The notes under the pieces are model-generated. The model was not told the origin of the DNA. It saw nothing but the letters and a program-made list of their open reading frames with translations, and did no database searches. This document shows, piece by piece, positions 1 to 7,422 of a DNA stretch of 10,410 bases. The stretch comes from JBDSTZ01 sp039927975 (GTDB taxonomy: Bacteria; Pseudomonadota; Gammaproteobacteria; Burkholderiales; Burkholderiaceae_D): the NCBI GenBank assembly GCA_039927975.1, contig JBDSTZ010000434.1, forward strand, positions 1 through 10,410, in the 5' to 3' direction. Each line of letters begins with the position of its first letter. Position 1 is the stretch's first letter. Made by a program: the position numbers and the translations under genes.

Positions 1-1437
1 CGGCAGTTGCGCGGCCGCCGCGCCCAGGCGCTGCGCCAGTTGCCGCAGGTACAGCGGCGAAGCGGAGCGCACCAGCAGATTCGGCGCCCCGTCCGGACCC
101 TGCGCCGACAGTTCGCTCGCGCGGCTGTTCCAGATCACCGAATTGGCGGCGGTCCAGCCTGCCGCCTGCACGCGGGTGGTGTCGTAACGCAGGCGCAAGG
201 GCGCGCCCTCGATCCTGACGTTTTCGTACAGCACCCCGGACGCCCAGCTTTCATACGCGCCGCTGGCGCCCTGCGCATGGCTCGCCTGGCTGTCGAGAAA
301 CACATTCGGACCGGCCGCCAGCAAGCCGCTGGCGAAGTCGTTCAGGCCTGCGTCGGCGCTGCAATCGCGCACCAGCACCTGCTGGCCCTCGATCTGGAAG
401 CTGACGCGCCGGTAGCCGCCCAGTTCGCTCACCGGCTGTTCGCTGCGGACCCGCTCGATGCTGACGCGGCGCCCGCGCGGCCCCACTTTGACCAGCGTCG
501 ACACCAGATGGCGGCCGGTGACGTCGCGCACCCAGGCATCTTCGACATTGTCGAGCGCGATGCCGCCCCAGGCGTGTTCCTCGTCGCCGGCGCGCGCGAA
601 GTCGCTGTCGATGACGAGGTTTTCTATGCCGATCCGGCGCAGCGGCGCGTGCGCGGCCAGCAGCGCCACGGTGGCGCCGCCGAAGCGCTGTTCGAGCGCG
701 GTGGTGACCGGCGCGTCGAGCGTAACGGCGCCGCTGGCCGCGTCGATCGCGCTGACCGTGCGGTCCCACACCAGGTCGCGCGAGCCGGCCGGCCAGTGGT
801 AGCGCAGTTCGGCGAAGGTGCCGGGCAGGCTGCTCATGCCGAGCGAGTCGATCCAGGCCTTGGTGCTGGGCCGCCGCACGATCACGCGGGCGCCGACCCG
901 CAAGCCCTGGGTGCTGGCAAGGTGCAGGACGCGGCCGCCGGCCGGCACCAGCTGGTCGGTCACCTCGACCGCCGCGCCGGCGCCGGGCGCCTGGTCGCCG
1001 CCGGCCATGATCAAGGTGCGGCGCGACTGGCCGCTGGCGAGCAAGGTCGTCGCCTGCCGGCCGCTGCCGCGCAGCACCACGCCCTCGCTGCGCATGCGCA
1101 ACTGGCCGTTCACGCGGAACAGACCCGGCGCCAGCAGCAGCACGCCGCGCGTGCCGTCGGCGCCAGCCGGCAAGGCGCCGACCTGATCGATCGCCGCCTG
1201 CAACAGGGCGGTGTCGTCGGCGCCGGACGGGCTCACCAGCAGGCTGGGCGCGCCCAGTGGCAAGCCGACGCCGCCGGCGCCAAAACCGGCAAAGGAAAAA
1301 TCGATCGCGACCGGGGGTGTGCTGACAGGCGTAACGACAGGCGTGGCGCCGGACGGCATGGCGGCAAAGGCGAAGGCGCCGGCGCTGGCGAAAACGCTGA
1401 GGACGGCGAGCCGGGCCGGCAGGCGGGAATTGATCAC
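1..1437 (-). CDS. Secreted right-handed beta-helix protein, pectate-lyase superfamily (C-terminus beyond window)
   Basis: Reading the minus strand from a GTG at 1437-1435 gives 479 codons with no stop up to the window edge, so the protein is 3'-partial. A GGAG (1446-1443) lies 5 nt before the GTG. Residues 1-25 form a Sec signal peptide: Arg at 5 and 9, a hydrophobic core LAVLSVFASAGAFAFA, and an AxA-type cleavage site near 25. Residues 69-85 (SPSGADDTALLQAAID) match the opening of pectate-lyase-superfamily beta-helix proteins, in which a D-D-T/Q-A-I-x-x-A-I motif starts the helix. VVLRGSG (120-126), the IENLVIDSD-type rung (about 272-280), AWGGIALDNVEDAWVRDV (289-306) and ASGLLAAGPNVFLD (369-382) resemble successive coils. 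I recall similar motif order in uncharacterised secreted 'pectate lyase superfamily' proteins. A polysaccharide lyase or hydrolase role, or a structural adhesin-like role, is possible; substrate and catalytic residues are not identifiable. It is transcribed away from yhdP and shows no functional link to it. Confidence 0.87.
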   Translation of the reverse strand, partial: MINSRLPARLAVLSVFASAGAFAFAAMPSGATPVVTPVSTPPVAIDFSFAGFGAGGVGLPLGAPSLLVSPSGADDTALLQAAIDQVGALPAGADGTRGVLLLAPGLFRVNGQLRMRSEGVVLRGSGRQATTLLASGQSRRTLIMAGGDQAPGAGAAVEVTDQLVPAGGRVLHLASTQGLRVGARVIVRRPSTKAWIDSLGMSSLPGTFAELRYHWPAGSRDLVWDRTVSAIDAASGAVTLDAPVTTALEQRFGGATVALLAAHAPLRRIGIENLVIDSDFARAGDEEHAWGGIALDNVEDAWVRDVTGRHLVSTLVKVGPRGRRVSIERVRSEQPVSELGGYRRVSFQIEGQQVLVRDCSADAGLNDFASGLLAAGPNVFLDSQASHAQGASGAYESWASGVLYENVRIEGAPLRLRYDTTRVQAAGWTAANSVIWNSRASELSAQGPDGAPNLLVRSASPLYLRQLAQRLGAAAAQLP

Positions 1438-1442
1438 GGGCG

Positions 1443-1483
1443 CTCCAATGTTAAATCCGGGAAAATATTGCGGGACAATTATA
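1443..1483 (-). promoter_or_regulatory. Promoter -10 box and RBS of the beta-helix gene
   Basis: On the minus strand a perfect TATAAT lies at 1483-1478. Transcription would start near 1471, leaving a leader of about 34 nt that contains GGAG (1446-1443) 5 nt before the GTG start. The hexamer at the -35 position with a 17-bp spacer (1506-1501, CGCTCG) does not resemble TTGACA. A perfect -10 with no -35 suggests dependence on an activator; see the palindrome at 1504-1522. The -10 and RBS are seen directly, while promoter activity is inferred. Confidence 0.55.
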
Positions 1484-1503
1484 GGGTCGCCTCCTTGCCG
1501 CGA

Positions 1504-1522
1504 GCGCATCACGTTGATGCGC
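1504..1522. promoter_or_regulatory. Perfect palindrome, candidate operator
   Basis: GCGCATCA-CGT-TGATGCGC is an inverted repeat with two perfect 8-bp arms and a 3-bp centre. Its centre (1513) lies about 42 bp upstream of the start site predicted from the TATAAT at 1483-1478, the class II activator position, and it overlaps the degenerate -35 hexamer of the beta-helix gene. A dimeric helix-turn-helix regulator is the natural binder. I cannot assign a family: it is not a CRP (TGTGA-N6-TCACA) or Fur site. As a repressor site it would block the same promoter. Confidence 0.5.
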
Positions 1523-1817
1523 GTTTGGATTCCGCTCCGGGTCGTCAACACGGGCCAATACAGAGAGTAAATACGCATGGCGCACCGGCATCGGGCCGCC
1601 GAATTGCCGCAATTTACCTATGAAAACGGGAGCGATCCGATGGCGCGCGCTTGTCGTCCAAGGGCTCAGGAATAGCGCCGATAAGGTAGAATTGGGAGCC
1701 TGACCGCCTTGACCGGCAGTTCGGGACAGCTTGCGGGCACAGCAGGCGTCGAGACGCATGCTTGCCCCCATGGGCCGTCTTGCAGGCAAAGCGCACAACA
1801 CCGGCTCCTGGCGGAGC

Positions 1818-1846
1818 CTTTCACACTACACGGCGAGTCGTATATT
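1818..1846 (+). promoter_or_regulatory. Possible yhdP promoter giving a near-leaderless mRNA
   Basis: TATATT (1841-1846, five of six matches to TATAAT) stands 17 bp after CTTTCA (1818-1823, three of six matches to TTGACA). The start point would fall at about 1852-1854, only 2-4 nt before the yhdP ATG at 1856. No Shine-Dalgarno-like purine run precedes that ATG, which fits a leaderless transcript. This is suggestive only. Confidence 0.3.
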
Positions 1847-1855
1847 AGCGTACTG

Positions 1856-4800
1856 ATGCACATACCGGAGGCGCAGCCCCCGGAAGACGAGGCTGCAGCC
1901 GCGCAAGCGCCGCTGGCGGTGCGCTGGCGCAGGGCCCGTGCGGCCTATCGCTACGCCAACCTTGCCAGCCATCACATCCTCGGTTTCACCGTCAAGCTGG
2001 CCCTGCTGGTCTGGCTGCTGTTCGCCGTGCTGTTCCTGCTGCTGCGCTACGCCATCTTGCCGAACATCGATTATTACAAGGGCGACATCGAAAAGCTTGC
2101 TTCCCGCGCGCTCGGCAACAAGGTCTCGATCGCCCGCATCTACGCCTCCTGGGACGGTTTGCGGCCCAACCTCTTCCTCGGCGACGTCGTCTTGCGCGAC
2201 CGCCAGGACCGCCCGGCCCTGATCCTGCCGAGCGTGTCGGCCACCGTCTCGTGGTGGACCGTGGTGTCGGGCCAGCCCCATTTCGAATCGCTCGAACTGA
2301 TCCGCCCGGTGCTCGACGTGCGGCGCGCGGCCGACGGCAAGCTCAGCGTGGCCGGCATCGTCATCGAGCCGAACGCCGGCGATGGCGGCAACAACGACTG
2401 GCTGCTGCGCCAGCGCGAGATCCTGATCCGCGAAGGACAGGTGCGCTGGACCGACCTGCCGCGCGGTTCGCCGACGCTCGAACTGGCCGACGTCAACCTG
2501 CTGCTGCGCAACCGCTGGAACCACCACCAGCTCGGCCTGCGCGCCACCCCGCCGGCCAGCCTGGCCAAGCCGGTCGATATCCGCGCCGACTTCACCCACC
2601 CGCACTTTGCCCGCAGCATGGCCGACATCCGTCTGTGGAAGGGCGAGCTGTACGCCGACGTGCGCGATACCGACCTGGCGGCGTGGAAAGCCTACTTCGA
2701 CTATCCCTTCCAGCTCAGCCAGGGCCACGGCTCGGTACGCGCCTGGCTCACGCTTGACCGCATGCGCCTGGCCGGTTTCACCGCCGACCTCGGCCTGACC
2801 GGCGTGCGCGCCGTGCTCGGCAAGGACTTGCCGGCGCTCGACCTGGCGCGGGTCGGCGGCCGCCTGTCCGCGCGTGAATTGTTTGCCCAGGCCAAGGCCG
2901 GCGCCGAGGACGAGAGCGCCGCCGTGCCGACCTTCGGCGCGCTCGGCCACCAGGCCGCGCTGACCGATTTTTCCCTTGAAACGGTCGACGGCCTCAAGTT
3001 GCCGGCCACCACCGTGTCCGAAACCTATCTGCCGGCCGCTGCCGGCAAGCCCGAGAGCGTCATCCTGTACGCCAGGCAGGTCGAGCTGGCCACCGTATCC
3101 GAACTGGCCGGGCAATTGCCGCTGACCCCTGCCCAGCGCGAGTTGCTCGACGACTTCGCCCTGCGCGGCCAGTTGCGTGAATTTTCCGCCCAGTGGCAGG
3201 GCAAGTACCCGGCCATCGCCAGCTACCGCGTCAAGGGCAACGTCGCCGGCCTGTCCATGAAAGCCCAGCCGGCCCGCGCCGGCCAGCCGAAAACCGCGCA
3301 CAGCCCGGCGGTCGCGGCGATGCCGGCGATTCCCGGTTTTAGCAACCTGACCGGCAGCATCGACGCCAGCGACAAGGGCGGCAGCGTCAAGCTCGCCTCG
3401 CGCCAGCTGGTGCTGCAAATGCCGGCCTGGTTCACCGACCCGGCCATGCGCTTCGATACGCTCGGCATGCAGGCGCGCTGGTCCTATCCGCACACCGACC
3501 AGGTGCTGTTCCAGGTCGACGCCTTCAACGTCACGCAGGGCAAGCTCAAGGCCAGCCTGAGCGGCAAGCATCTGCTGCCGCTGACGGGCACGCCGGCCAA
3601 GCGGCTCGGCAATATCGAGCTCGACGGCACCATCAGCGGTTTCGAGGTGAGCAAGATCGACAGCTATCTGCCGATGCAGACCCCGATCGAGCTGCGCCAC
3701 TGGCTGACCGGCGCGCTGGTCGACGGCGCGGCCCAGGATGTGAGCGTCAAGCTGCGCGGCGAGCTGGCGCATTTCCCGTTTCGCGCCGACGTCCCCGAGG
3801 AGCGCGGGCGCGGCCAGTTCCGCGTCTTCGGCCGCATCGAGAACGGCAAGCTGAACTACGCGCCCGGCCATTTCGCCAAGGACGGCAAGTCGCCCCTGTG
3901 GCCGCTGGCCGAGGCGATCAACGGCACCATCTTGTTCGACGGCACCCGCATGGAGATCAAGAGCCCGAGCGCGCGCACGGCCGGCGTCGCGCTGTCGAAC
4001 GTCAAGGCGGTGGTGGCCGACCTCAGCTCGCACGACATGATGCTCGACATCGACGGCAGCGCGGCCGGCCCGATGCAGGAATTCCTCCATTACGTCACGC
4101 AAAGCCCGGTGCTCGAATGGATCGGCCATTTCACCGAGGACACCAAGGCGAGCGCGAACGCCAAGCTGGCGCTCAAGCTGCACCTGCCGCTGGCGCGCCT
4201 GCCCGAATCGAAGGTGCTCGGCACCTTGCAGCTGATCAATAACGACGTGCTGCTGTTCGACGGCCTGCCGCCCCTGCAGGCGGCGATCGGCAAGATCGAA
4301 TTCAACGAGCGCGGCGTGAACCTGAACGGCGTCGGCGCCAGCTTCATGGGCGGGCCGCTGGCGCTGACCGGCGGCACCCAGCGCGACGGCGCCATCCTGA
4401 TCAAGATGGCCGGCACGGTGTCGGCCGAGGGCGTGCGCAAGACCTGGCCGGCGCCGGCCCTGCAACGCCTGACCGGCCACCTGTCGGGCAGCACCCGCTT
4501 CAATGGCGCCATCAGCTTCAAGGACCATCAGCTGCAAGTGACGGTCGATTCGGCGCTGGCCGGGCTGGGGCTCGATTTCCCGGCGCCGCTGGCCAAGCCG
4601 GCGGCCGACAGCATGCCGCTGCGCTTCGTGCTCAACGGCGCGGCGCCGACCGCGGCCGGGGTGATGCGCGACGAGATCCGCGTCTCGCTCGGCAACGCCA
4701 TCGCCGCCCGTTACGAGCGCCAGAAGCTGCCCGGCGAGAGCTGGACGGTGCAGCGCGGCGGCATCGGCGTCAACGCGCCGGCGCCCGAGCCCGACAGCGG

Positions 4801-6079
4801 CATGATGGTCAACGTCAACCTCAAGACCCTCAATGTCGACCAGTGGATCGGCATCGGTTCGGCCATCGCCGGGCCGGCGGGCGAGGCGCCGTCGGCAGCC
4901 GCTGCGGCCGCGGCGGCCGCCGCCAAGACGGATGGACGCGGCCCCGACCTGGCCCAGTACGTGGTGGCAGACACGATCGCCGCGCGCGCGGCCGAACTGA
5001 TCATCGGCGACCGCAAGCTCGACAACGTGGTGGTCGGCTCGACCCATCAGAAGGGCGTGTGGCAGGCCGTCATCGATTCGCACCAGGTGTCGGGCTACGT
5101 GACCTGGAACGAGTCGCCCACCGGGCAGGGCCTGGGCAAGGTCACCGCGCGCCTGTCCTCGCTGATCATTCCCGAATCGGCCGAGGACGACGTCAAGGAC
5201 TTGCTCGAGGGCGGCAAGAGCGCGGCGGCCACCATTCCGGCGCTCGACATCGTGGCAGACCGCTTCGAGCTGTTCAACAAGCAATTGGGCCGGCTTGAGC
5301 TTTCGGCCAGCAACGCCCAGGCGATGGCCGGGCGCGAGTGGCGCATCAACAAGCTGTCGCTGGCCAATCCGGACGGCGACCTCAAGGCGGTCGGCAAGTG
5401 GGTCACCAAGGATGGCAAGAGCAGCACCGTGCTCAATTTCACGCTCGACATCGCCGACGCCGGGCGCCTGCTGGACCGCTTCGGCTTCCCCGGCACCCTG
5501 CGGCGCGGCAAGGGCAAGATCGCCGGCGACATCGCCTGGAGCGGCTTGCCGTATTCGCTCGACCTGCCCAGCCTGTCGGGCCAGATCCAGTTGAATGTCG
5601 AGGCCGGCCAATTCCTCAAACAGGACCCGGGCGCGGCCAAGCTGCTCGGGGTGCTCAGCCTGCAAGCGCTGCCGCGCCTGCTCAAGCTCGATTTCCACGA
5701 TGTCTTTTCCGAAGGCCTGGCGTTCGACGGCATCAGCGCCAACGCCATCATCGCGCGCGGCGTGCTCAAGACAGAAAACCTTAAAATGCACGGCGTGGCC
5801 GCCACGGTGCTGATGGACGGCACGGCCGACATCGCCAATGAATCGAGCAATCTGCACGTGGTGGTGATTCCGGAATTTAATCTTGGCACCGGCCCGCTGG
5901 TGTACGGGCTGGCGGTCAATCCGGTGATCGGCCTGGGCAGCTTCCTCGCGCAGCTTTTCCTGCGCGCGCCGATGATGAAGGCGCTGACCTACCAGCTGCA
6001 GGTGACCGGACCGTGGAAGGCGCCGGTGATCACCCGGCTCGACCAGAACAAGACCAACCCTCAGCCGGTGAAGCAATAG
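1856..6079 (+). CDS. yhdP: YhdP family AsmA-like protein, inter-membrane phospholipid transport
   Basis: The product has 1407 residues, somewhat longer than E. coli YhdP (about 1266). A basic N-terminal segment (RWRRARAAYRYA, about 23-34) is followed by one hydrophobic helix (about 43-64, FTVKLALLVWLLFAVLFLLL), then LRYAILPNIDYYK. This is the usual YhdP arrangement: inner-membrane anchor with a long periplasmic part. The rest is beta-rich AsmA-like sequence, ending in the typical block GQFLKQDPGAAKLLGVLSLQ, ALPRLLKLDFHDVFSEGLAFD and NPVIGLGSFLAQLFLRAP. In E. coli, YhdP acts redundantly with TamB and YdbH to carry phospholipids to the outer membrane along a hydrophobic groove. A low-complexity insert A1014-A1023 (4895-4924) lies in a linker. 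The frame is open upstream to a TTG at 1709, but those 49 residues look non-homologous, so the ATG at 1856 is chosen. The next gene follows after 258 bases. Confidence 0.93.
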   Translation: MHIPEAQPPEDEAAAAQAPLAVRWRRARAAYRYANLASHHILGFTVKLALLVWLLFAVLFLLLRYAILPNIDYYKGDIEKLASRALGNKVSIARIYASWDGLRPNLFLGDVVLRDRQDRPALILPSVSATVSWWTVVSGQPHFESLELIRPVLDVRRAADGKLSVAGIVIEPNAGDGGNNDWLLRQREILIREGQVRWTDLPRGSPTLELADVNLLLRNRWNHHQLGLRATPPASLAKPVDIRADFTHPHFARSMADIRLWKGELYADVRDTDLAAWKAYFDYPFQLSQGHGSVRAWLTLDRMRLAGFTADLGLTGVRAVLGKDLPALDLARVGGRLSARELFAQAKAGAEDESAAVPTFGALGHQAALTDFSLETVDGLKLPATTVSETYLPAAAGKPESVILYARQVELATVSELAGQLPLTPAQRELLDDFALRGQLREFSAQWQGKYPAIASYRVKGNVAGLSMKAQPARAGQPKTAHSPAVAAMPAIPGFSNLTGSIDASDKGGSVKLASRQLVLQMPAWFTDPAMRFDTLGMQARWSYPHTDQVLFQVDAFNVTQGKLKASLSGKHLLPLTGTPAKRLGNIELDGTISGFEVSKIDSYLPMQTPIELRHWLTGALVDGAAQDVSVKLRGELAHFPFRADVPEERGRGQFRVFGRIENGKLNYAPGHFAKDGKSPLWPLAEAINGTILFDGTRMEIKSPSARTAGVALSNVKAVVADLSSHDMMLDIDGSAAGPMQEFLHYVTQSPVLEWIGHFTEDTKASANAKLALKLHLPLARLPESKVLGTLQLINNDVLLFDGLPPLQAAIGKIEFNERGVNLNGVGASFMGGPLALTGGTQRDGAILIKMAGTVSAEGVRKTWPAPALQRLTGHLSGSTRFNGAISFKDHQLQVTVDSALAGLGLDFPAPLAKPAADSMPLRFVLNGAAPTAAGVMRDEIRVSLGNAIAARYERQKLPGESWTVQRGGIGVNAPAPEPDSGMMVNVNLKTLNVDQWIGIGSAIAGPAGEAPSAAAAAAAAAAKTDGRGPDLAQYVVADTIAARAAELIIGDRKLDNVVVGSTHQKGVWQAVIDSHQVSGYVTWNESPTGQGLGKVTARLSSLIIPESAEDDVKDLLEGGKSAAATIPALDIVADRFELFNKQLGRLELSASNAQAMAGREWRINKLSLANPDGDLKAVGKWVTKDGKSSTVLNFTLDIADAGRLLDRFGFPGTLRRGKGKIAGDIAWSGLPYSLDLPSLSGQIQLNVEAGQFLKQDPGAAKLLGVLSLQALPRLLKLDFHDVFSEGLAFDGISANAIIARGVLKTENLKMHGVAATVLMDGTADIANESSNLHVVVIPEFNLGTGPLVYGLAVNPVIGLGSFLAQLFLRAPMMKALTYQLQVTGPWKAPVITRLDQNKTNPQPVKQ

Positions 6080-6337
6080 TGCGGTGCCGTGTGGTTGTCG
6101 AGAAGCGCGCGAGCGAGGTCATGATGAGACGCACCCAAGCGTGATCAGCGAGTAGTAATTCGGTGATCCGTGATGCGGAGTATAGGGAATCAGCGGAGTG
6201 GCGAATCAGTGAGAAGTGCTTCACTGATTCAGTGAGCAGTAATTGAGTGAGCAGTGCTTCGATGATTTGGTGGGCAGTGAAGCAGTGAAGCAACATGCAA
6301 TGAAGCGGCGACGCAGTGACGAACCAGTGAGAACGAC
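6080..6337 (+). repeat. CAGTGA-rich spacer with imperfect 38-base tandem duplication
   Basis: This spacer is visibly poorer in GC than the flanking genes. It contains six exact CAGTGA words on the plus strand (6207, 6230, 6275, 6283, 6314 and 6325) plus one reverse copy TCACTG (6221), where chance predicts well under one. Positions 6204-6240 and 6241-6278 align over 37-38 bases with about seven substitutions and one gap, so they are a decayed tandem duplication sharing a GTGAG[A/C]AGTGCTTC core. GAATCAG also recurs at 6187 and 6203. No gene is seen, and the words continue up to the amidase start at 6338. It could be a degenerate minisatellite or a cluster of binding sites. Confidence 0.65.
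6203..6230 (+). other. Perfect inverted repeat (hairpin) between yhdP and the amidase gene
   Basis: GAATCAGTGA (6203-6212) and TCACTGATTC (6221-6230) are perfect 10-bp arms around an 8-nt loop (GAAGTGCT). No T-run follows, so this is not a standard intrinsic terminator. It may be an operator, an mRNA-stabilising 3' hairpin for yhdP, or a by-product of the CAGTGA repeats. Confidence 0.6.
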
Positions 6338-7135
<798 letters not shown>

Positions 7136-7170
7136 GGACGGCAGGCAGCTTGGCGGCCGGCACGCGGGTA

Positions 7171-7305
7171 GGTTGCTGATATACAGGCCCCTGCTCAGCC
7201 GCGCTGATCTGCCGGCCCCGGGCCGCCGCGCTGATCTACCGGCCTCTGGTCAGCCGTGCTGATCCGTCGGCCCCCGGGCCGCCGCGCTGACTTGGCGGCC
7301 TGGCG
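7171..7305 (+). repeat. 28-bp tandem repeat, about 4-5 diverged units
   Basis: Units begin at about 7171 (degenerate), 7196, 7223, 7251 and 7279, each 25-28 bp, around the core GC[C/T]G[C/T]GCTGATC followed by CGGCC. Units 7196 and 7251 begin CAGCCG and end CCCGGG, while 7223 and 7279 begin CCGCCG, so a 55-56-bp A-B pair seems to have been duplicated. At both A-B junctions CGGCCC and GGGCCG can form a short hairpin. The unit length is not a multiple of three and no frame is maintained, so it is non-coding. CTTGGCGGCC at 7149-7158 recurs exactly at 7291-7300, bracketing the array. Confidence 0.75.
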
Positions 7306-7338
7306 ACCGTCCGCCACCGCGCGATGGGGGATGCACTC

Positions 7339-7374
7339 GCCGCAGTATGAGAATCATCAGCCGCAGCATGGGAA
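7339..7374 (+). repeat. Pair of 15-bp direct repeats with 21-bp period upstream of tldD
   Basis: GCCGCAGTATGAGAA (7339-7353) and GCCGCAGCATGGGAA (7360-7374) match at 13 of 15 bases and start exactly 21 bp apart, two helical turns. They end 48 bp before the tldD ATG, just upstream of the candidate -10. They could be tandem operator half-sites on one DNA face or simply a decayed duplication. Confidence 0.45.
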
Positions 7375-7388
7375 ACCGCCGAATATGG

Positions 7389-7415
7389 CACAATGACCCG
7401 ATCACTTTGAAAGAG
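7389..7415 (+). promoter_or_regulatory. Candidate tldD -10 box and ribosome binding site
   Basis: CACAAT (7389-7394, four of six matches to TATAAT) would start a transcript near 7401. GAAAGAG (7409-7415) lies 7 nt before the ATG at 7423 and is a reasonable Shine-Dalgarno sequence. No good -35 is visible 16-18 bp upstream, so the promoter part is weak. Together with the 287-base gap after the amidase gene it allows separate transcription of tldD. Confidence 0.35.
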
Positions 7416-7422
7416 CCGCACC

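Larger units (their letters stand above)
1438..1855. other. Divergent intergenic region between the beta-helix gene and yhdP
   Basis: These 418 bases separate two divergently transcribed genes. The left end holds the promoter and palindrome of the beta-helix gene. A small inverted repeat AATTG-CCG-CAATT lies at 1602-1614. A TAGAAT hexamer at 1687-1692 could be a -10 for yhdP, but no -35 stands 16-18 bp upstream. A short frame from ATG 1620 to TGA 1703 (27 codons, starting MKTGAIRWRALVV) has no ribosome binding site and no recognisable similarity, so I do not call it. No RNA gene is seen. Confidence 0.6.

Noticed and set aside
7..1623. 538-residue plus-strand open frame opposite the beta-helix gene
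   Set aside because: It is Arg/Ala/Gly/Gln-rich low-complexity sequence without family motifs, starts at a TTG near the window edge, and lies opposite a frame with a signal peptide, RBS, promoter and recognisable beta-helix motifs.
1620..1703. 27-codon ORF starting MKTGAIRW
   Set aside because: No ribosome binding site and no recognisable similarity. It may be chance in the intergenic region.
1709..1855. TTG start extending YhdP by 49 residues
   Set aside because: The extra residues contain Cys/His/Ser-rich sequence unlike YhdP N-termini, with no ribosome binding site. The region holds the candidate promoter, so the ATG at 1856 is preferred.
1826..6076. 1416-residue minus-strand open frame opposite yhdP
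   Set aside because: It mirrors the GC-rich codon bias of yhdP. The composition (Arg, Ala, Gly, His, Gln, Val) is typical of an antisense shadow and no domain is visible, whereas YhdP is clear on the other strand.
6203..6230. Intrinsic terminator of yhdP
   Set aside because: The stem is perfect but has moderate GC and no T-run after it, so I list it only as an inverted repeat.
7171..7305. CRISPR-like array
   Set aside because: The 28-bp units are directly abutting with no unique spacers and diverge strongly, so this is a tandem repeat and not a CRISPR array.
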